The notes under the pieces are model-generated. The model was not told the DNA's origin, made no database searches, and worked only from the letters and a program-made list of their open reading frames with translations. Position numbers and translations under genes: made by a program. Below, one piece after another: positions 1 through 5,026 of a DNA stretch of 51,173 nt; within the stretch, counting starts at the first letter, position 1; each line of letters starts with the position of its first letter. Source of the stretch: Treponema sp. (GTDB lineage: Bacteria; Spirochaetota; Spirochaetia; Treponematales; Treponemataceae); contig JAEDCT010000015.1 of the NCBI GenBank assembly GCA_016294035.1, forward strand, positions 1-51,173, given 5' to 3'.

Positions 1-387
1 AGCGGAAACAGGGTACGGCACACGGCGATTACGAAAGCTGGGAATTCAAGAGTCAGAAGTCTTCTTGTTGAGTGTGCGGGAAGCCTTAGAATGCATTCTG
101 TTGTCACGGCAAAATCAGTCAGGGTAAAAGAGCGGCAGAAAAATGCGTCCGCCGCCATCGTTTCTTACGCGGACAAGTGCACGCTCAGGCTCAGAAAAAG
201 AATGCTTTATCTTTCCCAAAAAGGGCTCCCCTACAATCTGGTAACGACGGCGGGGGCAAGGGAGCTTGCATGTTTTGTCTGGGGAATGATGAATTTGGTT
301 GACAACAGGAAAACTGCCTTGAACAAAATTGATGAGGGGGAGCTTTCCGACATTCAAAAAACGGTCGAGGAGTATATTGCGCAATGA
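1..387 (+). CDS. IS110-family transposase, C-terminal part (cut by window edge)
   Basis: The frame is open from the first base to the TGA at 385-387, so only the C-terminal ~128 residues are present. The opening stretch (SGNRVRHTAITKAGNSRVR, then LLVECAGSL) matches the helix-hairpin DNA-binding C-terminal domain of IS110/IS116/IS902 transposases, where the pattern R.G.ITK.GN...R.LLVE is diagnostic. The tail (NLVTTAGARELACFVWGMM) fits the usual end of these proteins. Family members are RuvC-fold (DEDD) recombinases that lack terminal inverted repeats and are guided by an RNA encoded in the element. The catalytic Asp residues lie off the window. The next DNA on the + side is an attC cassette array. 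Confident at family level; the IS110 versus IS1111 subgroup cannot be decided. Confidence 0.85.
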   Translation, partial: SGNRVRHTAITKAGNSRVRSLLVECAGSLRMHSVVTAKSVRVKERQKNASAAIVSYADKCTLRLRKRMLYLSQKGLPYNLVTTAGARELACFVWGMMNLVDNRKTALNKIDEGELSDIQKTVEEYIAQ

Positions 388-692
388 AATCAAATCACCT
401 GCGGGGTGAAACTTTCGCTAAAGATATTCTGGCGAAAAATTAACTTGTATCATAACGGAAGGGATTTGTGAGCATTTAAGGAATTATCTTCGAGCGGTTT
501 ATGAGCGGGAAACTTTTTAACTTCCTATGCTCGCAGTTAGAGAGAAAGAATTCCAGGCGGACCATTGACCTGTCGGTAAACCTGATTTTCAGGCGAATCC
601 ACGTATATCAGAATGGCCATGTGCCGATCTATCGCTTTCCTTCCGTTTTTTTATATTTTTTTCTCAAAAAAAGTTTTTTATGTTGACAAATG
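388..692. other. Non-coding stretch after the transposase, probable IS right end
   Basis: About 300 bases separate the transposase stop from the first attC-like site. Several short hairpins are visible: TTTCGC...GCGAAA near 413-438 and CCTGA-TTT-TCAGG near 582-594. A run of T follows at ~648-670. IS110/IS1111 elements carry structured guide-RNA sequence in their non-coding ends, so this is the expected place for it if the element belongs to the IS1111 subgroup. The right boundary of the element cannot be located because these elements have no clear terminal repeats. A 61-codon open frame at 501-686 has no ribosome-binding site or recognisable protein and is not called. Confidence 0.35.
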
Positions 693-754
693 GCACAACA
701 TATCAAACTGCAGCGGGCTCGACTTGCCGTCGGCTACGAACCTCTTGTTATGTG
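693..754 (-). other. attC-like cassette recombination site (array end)
   Basis: Read on the minus strand, the site opens with CACATAAC (R'' box) and ends with GTTGTGC (R' core, consensus GTTRRRY), with an imperfect hairpin between. It shares TAACAAGAgGTTC..AGCCGAC with the site at 1340-1396, which is the strongest support that the two are the same kind of element. The conserved CCAGTGCGGGCGTC box found beside the other cassette junctions is missing on the left side, so this is probably the distal end of the array, next to the insertion sequence. Confidence 0.6.
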
Positions 755-884
755 ATTTTAACTTATAATATCATATTTATTCAGGTATATCACCTTCCGT
801 TTTCGGCAGATGATATAGGATAGAAGATTAAAGGCAACAATAATAAAATGTATAAATACTTTTATTTTTTAATTTCCCTTTTAA

Positions 885-1307
885 TTATAAATTGGCTGAA
901 AATTTCTCTTTAAAAGAAAATTTCATATAATTTCTTCCGGCTTTTTTTATTAAAATAACTCCACCTGATTTCAAAATTGTGTAAGAGCCACCATTTGTAT
1001 CGTCACAGCTACGAAAGTCAATGTCATCAGCCAAGTCAAAATCGTCTAAATTCGGCAATTCTTTTTCAAATACCCAATGTTCGAACTCTTGGCGAGGATT
1101 AAAATATGTAGGACAGAATAACAAATCCGTTTTTCCCAAAAAATACAAATCGTCATTTTCTTCATCGACCAATTCTGCATAAGGCTGATTGGCGGCTCCA
1201 AAAAAATCCTGCGCGATTTTTTTTTGTCCATTAGCTGGATCGGCGGCAAGCATAAATGAACAAGCAAAGAAGCAAATTAACAATAATGCGTTTTTTTTTA
1301 GTTTCAT
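885..1307 (-). CDS. Small secreted hypothetical protein in an integron cassette
   Basis: A 140-residue protein of unknown function. The start at 1307 is chosen because AAGGAG lies 5-6 bases upstream and the first residues (MKLKKNALLLICFFACSFML) form a Sec signal peptide. A longer frame reaching 1343 would run into the attC core. The mature part is acidic in the middle (NLDDFDLADDIDF) and ends in a basic, probably beta-rich segment (KAGRNYMKFSFKEKF). A Cys occurs in the signal sequence (FFACS), but the context AFFAC-S is not a convincing lipobox. It is a single-gene cassette between attC sites 1340-1396 and 693-754, in the cassette orientation, with the ribosome-binding site placed directly after the upstream attC. 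No homologue is recognised. Confidence 0.6.
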   Translation of the reverse strand: MKLKKNALLLICFFACSFMLAADPANGQKKIAQDFFGAANQPYAELVDEENDDLYFLGKTDLLFCPTYFNPRQEFEHWVFEKELPNLDDFDLADDIDFRSCDDTNGGSYTILKSGGVILIKKAGRNYMKFSFKEKFSANL

Positions 1308-1339
1308 GATTTTCTCCTTGCGCCCCAGTGCGGGCGTCA

Positions 1340-1396
1340 GCATAACAATGGGTTAAAATGCAAACAGGCTTGTCGGCTTTGAACTTCTTGTTAGGC
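1340..1396 (-). other. attC site between two cassettes
   Basis: On the minus strand the 57-base site starts GCCTAAC (R'') and ends GTTATGC (R'), both good matches to integron core-site consensus. An imperfect hairpin lies between them (TTCAAAGC... against GCATTTTAA). The toxin gene upstream stops only 4 bases before it, which is typical cassette packing. Immediately beyond the core, plus positions 1325-1339 carry CCAGTGCGGGCGTCA, a box repeated at 2460 and 3467. Confidence 0.8.
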
Positions 1397-1400
1397 TGGC

Positions 1401-1778
1401 TTATTCTAAAACAGGAACAATTAAAATCAAATTTAATTCTGAAATCTGCTTGAAACCTTTATCAGCCGAAATTAGAGGTAAATTATTTACAATTGCTGTT
1501 GCTGCAACTATGGCATTTGGCAGTTTTGTTTTGTATTTTCTACGAATTTCAATAGTTTTATCTTTTATTTCTTCCGTCAAATGAAATTTACTACAGTCGG
1601 AAAGTAATGCTTTTACACCTATTTCTTCTTCTTGTGTAATTCCTGAAAAAGATAAAAGTTCCATCTCTGAAATAATTGAAAATCCCAATTTCTTTGTTGC
1701 ATAAGGCAACATACAAGAATTTCCATCAAGAAAATAAATCAATGCATTTGTATCAGCGATAAAATCAATTCCATTCAT
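1401..1778 (-). CDS. PIN-domain (VapC-like) toxin
   Basis: A 125-residue PIN-domain ribonuclease, predicted toxin of a type II toxin-antitoxin pair. The start at 1778 (MNGIDFIADTNALIYFLDG) overlaps the antitoxin's last codons by 14 bases and is preceded by a weak AAGGAAA; a longer frame to 1811 would bury most of the antitoxin end. Visible PIN residues: Asp in IADTNALIY, Glu in ISEMELLSF, Asp in ISADKGF. The third conserved acidic position, normally the Asp of LPDAI.AATA, is Asn here (KLPNAIVAATA), so metal binding and cleavage may be weakened. It sits in the middle cassette, directly in front of attC 1340-1396. Family call is firm; activity is uncertain. Confidence 0.85.
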   Translation of the reverse strand: MNGIDFIADTNALIYFLDGNSCMLPYATKKLGFSIISEMELLSFSGITQEEEIGVKALLSDCSKFHLTEEIKDKTIEIRRKYKTKLPNAIVAATAIVNNLPLISADKGFKQISELNLILIVPVLE

Positions 1779-1974
1779 CACGCATTTCCTTTTGAATTTC
1801 CATTGCGTCACGATGAAATTTTACAGAACCAAAATGCTTTGATAAATTGCTATTTTCTTTTTTTTCAGAAGTTTGATTATAACGATATAAAACATAATTA
1901 ACATAATTCTGAACTTCAATCAAACATTCTTGAGGCATTGAACGAATTTGTTCTACTAACATTTCTATTGCCAT
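1765..1974 (-). CDS. Antitoxin partner of PIN toxin (DUF2281/VapB-like)
   Basis: A 69-residue protein read just ahead of, and overlapping, the PIN toxin. The start at 1974 (MAIEMLVEQIRSMPQECL) has GGGGG six bases upstream, better than the in-frame start four codons earlier. The N-terminal helix pattern (IRSMPQECLIEVQNYVNYVL) matches the DUF2281 antitoxin family. The C-terminal half (LSKHFGSVKFHRDAMEIQKEMRDEW) carries the toxin-binding style seen in those antitoxins. The upstream -10 box TATAAT (plus 2001-2006) gives the cassette its own promoter, so the pair does not depend on an integron Pc promoter. Confidence 0.75.
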   Translation of the reverse strand: MAIEMLVEQIRSMPQECLIEVQNYVNYVLYRYNQTSEKKENSNLSKHFGSVKFHRDAMEIQKEMRDEWN

Positions 1975-2000
1975 AATTACCCCCAATAATTATTTACTAA

Positions 2001-2006
2001 ATTATA
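2001..2006 (-). promoter_or_regulatory. -10 box of the VapBC-like pair
   Basis: On the minus strand a perfect TATAAT lies 26 bases before the antitoxin ATG. At 17 bp spacing the -35 is only TTTAAG, a weak match, which may fit autoregulated expression. The terminator of the gene upstream lies directly behind it. Confidence 0.5.
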
Positions 2007-2036
2007 CACTATATTTTTGATTACTTAAATAAAAAA

Positions 2037-2068
2037 GCAGTGAACAAAATTTCTTCTATTCACTGCTA
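2037..2068 (-). terminator. Terminator of the small-peptide genes
   Basis: GCAGTGAA and TTCACTGC form an 8-bp stem around a 16-base loop. On the minus strand this is followed by TTTTTTATT, a standard intrinsic terminator. It separates the peptide genes from the toxin-antitoxin pair inside one cassette. Confidence 0.75.
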
Positions 2069-2111
2069 AAATCGAAAGAAAACGAAAGTCTATTTGTCTG
2101 ATTTCAAATCT

Positions 2112-2168
2112 TTATTCTGTTTTTTCCGTTACAACTTTTTTTGAAGTAGTAGTTGTAGTTTCTGGCAT
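2112..2168 (-). CDS. 18-residue Thr/Lys-rich peptide
   Basis: A tiny open frame (MPETTTTTSKKVVTEKTE) with a good ribosome-binding site, AGGAG, seven bases before the ATG. It lies 18 bases after the stop of the 63-residue gene and before a shared terminator. Its composition echoes the end of that upstream protein (ETVVTETSSSKSK), which argues against a chance frame. No known family is recognised. It could be a second short product of a two-gene transcript or a degraded duplicate of the neighbour's C-terminus. Confidence 0.4.
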   Translation of the reverse strand: MPETTTTTSKKVVTEKTE

Positions 2169-2186
2169 TATATTCTCCTGCAAAAC

Positions 2187-2378
2187 TTATTTGCTCTTAC
2201 TTGAAGATGTTTCAGTAACAACTGTTTCAGAATGGATATCTTCAACTGTAGTTTTGAATGGTTCATAGGTTTCTCTATGAATGTCGGTTACATTGGCAGC
2301 AGTTCTTGAACTGAAATCCTTCTTGTTGTAAGAAGCAGGAGTTGCACTTCCTTTCTTTGCAATTTCATTTTTAGCCAA
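2187..2378 (-). CDS. 63-residue Ser/Thr/Lys-rich hypothetical protein (TTG start)
   Basis: The only start that fits the strong GGAGG (plus 2385-2389) is the TTG at 2378, six bases downstream. The product begins (M)AKNEIAKKGSATPASYNKK and ends SETVVTETSSSKSK. It is hydrophilic, has no signal peptide or membrane segment and looks largely disordered. It shares a cassette with an 18-residue peptide gene and the VapBC-like pair, and all are on the minus strand. Function unknown. Confidence 0.55.
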   Translation of the reverse strand: MAKNEIAKKGSATPASYNKKDFSSRTAANVTDIHRETYEPFKTTVEDIHSETVVTETSSSKSK

Positions 2379-2474
2379 AAAAATCCTCCAGCGAATTTCA
2401 GTTAGTTTTTAACCATTCAACGAATGAACCGAAAAGACTTTTTTTTCAACAAAAGTGGTCCAGTGCGCCTGTCG

Positions 2475-2540
2475 TCATAACATTTGCTTAAACGGTGGCG
2501 CGGCTTGACCGCGACATCCGCTTTGAAGCTTTGTTATGGC
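2475..2540 (-). other. attC site between HigBA and peptide/VapBC cassettes
   Basis: This is the clearest attC in the array. On the minus strand it runs GCCATAAC ... GTTATGA with CATAACA/TGTTATG outer arms, then GCTT/AAGC, AAA/TTT and a GC-rich CGCGG/CCGCG inner stem around a TCAA loop. The interrupted long hairpin of about 66 bases is the form recognised by integron integrases. The antitoxin stop is only 3 bases away (2544). Confidence 0.85.
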
Positions 2541-2543
2541 AAA

Positions 2544-2831
2544 TTACAACAATGCTACCTTAAGTTGTTTTCCAAATACAGATGCAACTTTTTGAAGGGT
2601 AGATAATCGGATATCTTCGGAATGATTTTCCATTCGCGAAATAACGCTTTTCTTTGTTTCAAGTTTTTCGGCAAGTTGCTCCTGTGTCATTCCGCTCTCT
2701 AGTCGCATTTCTTTTATCATCATACCGATTTTGAATTCTTCATAACCTGTATCAAAATCTTTAGCAAACTCAGAATCTCTTTCTTTGCGCTGGGAAATAT
2801 AATCATCTAAATCAAATGTTTTATTTGCCAT
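2544..2831 (-). CDS. higA: HigA-type XRE antitoxin
   Basis: A 95-residue protein with an N-terminal extension (FDLDDYISQRKERD) and a C-terminal helix-turn-helix of the Cro/C1 (XRE) type: MRLESGMTQEQLAEKLETKK is the first half of the HTH and SVISRMENHSEDIRLSTLQK the second. It starts inside the toxin gene with an 11-base overlap, so the order is toxin then antitoxin, the diagnostic HigBA arrangement. It is expected to bind its toxin and repress the promoter through the 18-bp palindrome at 3188-3205. The stop lies 3 bases before an attC site, so the pair is one cassette. Confidence 0.9.
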   Translation of the reverse strand: MANKTFDLDDYISQRKERDSEFAKDFDTGYEEFKIGMMIKEMRLESGMTQEQLAEKLETKKSVISRMENHSEDIRLSTLQKVASVFGKQLKVALL

Positions 2832-3180
2832 TTTCTTTACTCCTTTTCAAAAAATCTTTCATTCTTTCTTCACAAACTTCAATTTCAGATTTCGGTGTTT
2901 TCTGAGTTTTCTTTTGGAATCCGTTTGTAAGAATTACGATATTTCCATTGTGGAAAAATCCGAGCAGGCGGTAAATATTTCCACTTAGTTCAATTCTGAC
3001 TTCGTAGAAATCCGTATCAACCAGTTTCTTAAAGTAAGTCTTAGGAACTTTTTCAATTTCCTGAACAGCTTTAAGAACCCACGTTATTTTTTGAGCAACT
3101 TTTGGTGTTTGAGAATCTATAAACTCCACAACAGGACATTTTCCGTCGGCAGTTGTATAGAATGTTACTTTTCTGTACAT
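2821..3180 (-). CDS. higB: HigB/RelE-superfamily toxin (Gp49-like, DUF891)
   Basis: A 119-residue protein of the phage Gp49/HigB family of ribosome-dependent mRNA interferases. The core fits: CPVVEFIDSQTPKVAQKI, then FKKLVDTDFYEVRIELSGNIYRLLGFFHNGNIVILTNGFQKKTQKTP, with the basic residues (R in EVRIE and YRLL, K in QKKTQKTP) used for RNA binding and cleavage. The ATG at 3180 is used because the promoter lies just behind it: the -10 ends 5 bases away, so the mRNA is probably leaderless. In-frame codons further up to 3195 would lie inside the -10. Confidence 0.9.
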   Translation of the reverse strand: MYRKVTFYTTADGKCPVVEFIDSQTPKVAQKITWVLKAVQEIEKVPKTYFKKLVDTDFYEVRIELSGNIYRLLGFFHNGNIVILTNGFQKKTQKTPKSEIEVCEERMKDFLKRSKENGK

Positions 3181-3185
3181 AGGGT

Positions 3186-3215
3186 ATGTTAGCATATATG
3201 CTAACTTTTTGTCAA
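3186..3215 (-). promoter_or_regulatory. higBA promoter with 18-bp palindromic operator
   Basis: On the minus strand TTGACA (plus 3210-3215) and TAACAT (plus 3186-3191) are spaced by 18 bp. The perfect palindrome GTTAGCATATATGCTAAC (3188-3205) fills the spacer and overlaps the -10. An XRE antitoxin such as the one encoded here would block RNA polymerase by binding it. The position is seen directly; the binding protein is inferred. Confidence 0.75.
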
Positions 3216-3304
3216 ATAAAAAAAGTGCCGGTGATTGCTATTTCAAGCGGCGTAAAGCCGCATACTACCGCTGCTTTGTTCTGCCCTAAAGTAAAATAAA
3301 TAAT

Positions 3305-3329
3305 AGAAAGCAAGCATGACTTGCTTTCT
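3305..3329. terminator. Inverted repeat, possible terminator
   Basis: GAAAGCAAG-CATGA-CTTGCTTTC forms a 9-bp stem. On the minus strand it lies just downstream of the small open remnant at 3339-3485; a short T-rich tail follows (TATTATTTATTTT). Confidence 0.45.
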
Positions 3330-3338
3330 TAAATATTC

Positions 3339-3485
3339 TTATTTTGCAGGTCTTTTCAAGAATAAAAAATATCCTCCGAGTTTATTGTCCTCCGACTTAA
3401 TTCTGTTGCGAAAATTTTTAGAGGAGAAATATTTGTTGATGGATTTTTTCTTGTAACACAAGCAGGCCAGTGCGGGCGTCCGCAC
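3339..3485 (-). pseudogene. 48-codon cassette remnant or very small gene
   Basis: From GTG at 3485 to TAA at 3339 a frame is open for 48 codons, starting (V)RTPALACLCYKKK and ending RIKSEDNKLGGYFLFLKRPAK. The first codons are made of the conserved box that follows attC cores. The last part reads like the C-terminus of a real protein, with lysines alternating with an aromatic/leucine strand. No ribosome-binding site is seen. This is most likely the tail of a decayed cassette gene. The rest of 3206-3490 holds only hairpins, including GCGGC-GTAAA-GCCGC near 3250. Confidence 0.25.
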
Positions 3486-3492
3486 AAAAAAT

Positions 3493-3531
3493 AATCCCCT
3501 GAAACTGAAATTGTATTAGTTCCAGGGGATT
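3493..3531 (-). terminator. Terminator behind purA
   Basis: AATCCCCTGaAACT pairs with AGTTcCAGGGGATT (14 positions, nearly perfect). On the minus strand it is followed by ATTATTTTTTG. It is the last of a series of hairpins after purA and marks the border with the cassette array. Confidence 0.7.
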
Positions 3532-3685
3532 GATAAGGCCAGGTTTTTCCATCATTAAAGAACTGGAAAAACTGACCTGACTTTATGACGTTGAGAATTT
3601 TTCGCCTATTAGAGCGAAAAACTAATTCATACCGTCAAGATTTTCCATCCATTAGAATGGAAAATCTTGAGTGGAAATAACGAAG
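3532..3685 (-). repeat. Hairpin series behind purA with degenerate C-terminal-like copies
   Basis: Going out from the purA stop on the minus strand there are four consecutive hairpins: GTGGAAATAAC-TTC-GTTATTTCCAC, which includes the stop; CAAGATTTTCCAT...ATGGAAAATCTTG; TTTTTCGC...GCGAAAAA; and TTTTTCC...GGAAAAA. Minus-strand codons at 3627-3656 read SNGWKILTV-stop and at 3584-3613 read SNRRKILNV. They use different codons for K-I-L and V, and resemble the gene end NPWK-stop only loosely. No gene is present here. Confidence 0.45.
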
Positions 3686-4909
3686 TTATTTCCACGGATT
3701 CTTGCGGATGAATGTCTCGTTTCTTTCGTATCCAACACTAATAATTGAAACTGGAGTTTCTGTGAATGCTTCGATGAATTCAATGTAGTTGCGGGCATTC
3801 TTTGGAAGCTTGGAATACTTCTTGATTTCCTTGAGTGATGTCTTCCATCCCTTAAATTTTTCAAGAACTGGCTTTGCTTTGTTGAGCATATCAACGTTTG
3901 CAGGAAAGTCTGTAACAATCTTTCCGTCGATTTCGTATGCCACACAAGCTTCAATCTGATCCATTGCATCGTAGATATCAAGATGTGTGAGAACAAGACC
4001 ATCCATGCTGTTGAAGCGGCATGCATAGCGGAGTGCTACCAGGTCAAGGTAACCGCAGCGGCGTGCGCGTCCTGTTGTAACTCCGTATTCACGTCCTGTG
4101 TCGCGAACATACTGGCAGAGTTCACCTTCGCTTTCGTTGTTGAATTCTGTTGGCATTGGTCCGTTTCCTACGCGAGTCTGGTATGCCTTGAAAACACCAA
4201 GGATTTTGTCAATCTGGTGAGGTCCGATTCCAGAACCTGTACATGCACCTGCTGCACAGGAAGTTCCTGAAGATACGAATGGATATGTACCTGAGTCAAT
4301 ATCAAGCATTGCACCCTGAGCACCTTCAAAAAGAATATTGTCCTTTCTGAATTCATGCATCTTTGCAACAAGGTCAACTCTCATGGAAAGAAGCTGGTCC
4401 TTGTACTTGTTTATGTATTCAAGATCTTCGCCGTCAAACTCAGCCATTTTGTCTGCCCAGTCAAGGTCAGCAAGACGAACACCATCGCGATGGGCTTTTT
4501 CCGCATAAGCAATACCCATTCCACGTCCTGTTGTTCCGATAGGGCGCTTGCGTTGTGCATCGCGTTCCTTGTCCATTGTTCTGTACTTAGGAAGGATTAG
4601 CTGTGCGCGGTCAGAAATGAATACGCGGCCTTCCCAGTCGATTCCGTTGTCCTTGAGCATCTGGAGTTCGTTGAAGAGAGCTTCTGCATCAATTACCATT
4701 CCGCTTCCAAGAAATACAGTCTTGTCCTTGTAAAGGATTCCGCTTGGAACCTGATGGAGTGCAAACTGCTTTCCGTCTACAACAATTGTATGTCCAGCGT
4801 TTGGTCCGCCTGAATAGCGAACTACATACTTGGCATCTTCTGCAAGGTAGTCAACGATCTTACCTTTTCCTTCATCTCCCCACTGGGCACCGATGATTAC
4901 AACGTTCAT
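3686..4909 (-). CDS. purA: Adenylosuccinate synthetase
   Basis: Catalyses GTP-dependent joining of IMP and aspartate to adenylosuccinate, the first committed step to AMP. The 407-residue product begins MNVVIIGAQWGDEGKGK with the catalytic Asp (D12) and the P-loop at 11-17. Further signatures are IGTTGRGMGIAYAEKA, LFEGAQGAMLDIDSGTYPF, FKAYQTRVGNGPMPTEF and TTGRARRCGYLDLVALRYA. It is somewhat shorter than the usual ~430 residues but all conserved blocks are present and the C-terminus (IISVGYERNETF) ends at the normal place. The start at 4909 has an AGGAGG-type site. It lies downstream of guaB on the same strand but behind a terminator; both enzymes use IMP, so this is the AMP/GMP branch point. 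Confidence 0.97.
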   Translation of the reverse strand: MNVVIIGAQWGDEGKGKIVDYLAEDAKYVVRYSGGPNAGHTIVVDGKQFALHQVPSGILYKDKTVFLGSGMVIDAEALFNELQMLKDNGIDWEGRVFISDRAQLILPKYRTMDKERDAQRKRPIGTTGRGMGIAYAEKAHRDGVRLADLDWADKMAEFDGEDLEYINKYKDQLLSMRVDLVAKMHEFRKDNILFEGAQGAMLDIDSGTYPFVSSGTSCAAGACTGSGIGPHQIDKILGVFKAYQTRVGNGPMPTEFNNESEGELCQYVRDTGREYGVTTGRARRCGYLDLVALRYACRFNSMDGLVLTHLDIYDAMDQIEACVAYEIDGKIVTDFPANVDMLNKAKPVLEKFKGWKTSLKEIKKYSKLPKNARNYIEFIEAFTETPVSIISVGYERNETFIRKNPWK

Positions 4910-4979
4910 ATAAAATCCTCCTGACTGCACGAGATGCATTCAGCGCCAGATGCAGTCAAAAAATAATTGCAAAAAAATA

Positions 4980-5012
4980 AGCAGGGAATGCGGTTGAGGC
5001 AACCCTGCTTGC
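4980..5012 (-). terminator. Terminator of guaB
   Basis: AAGCAGGG...CCCTGCTT form an 8-bp stem followed on the minus strand by ATTTTTTTG. It lies 15-45 bases after the guaB stop and separates it from purA. Confidence 0.8.
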
Positions 5013-5026
5013 TGTGTTCAGCAAAA

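Noticed and set aside
501..686. 61-codon open frame after the transposase
   Set aside because: No ribosome-binding site, odd composition ending in a T-run, lies in the probable non-coding end of the insertion sequence.
3228..3290. Fourth attC site upstream of higB
   Set aside because: There is a GC-rich hairpin and an AACAAAGC stretch, but no R' core (GTT...) at the other end.
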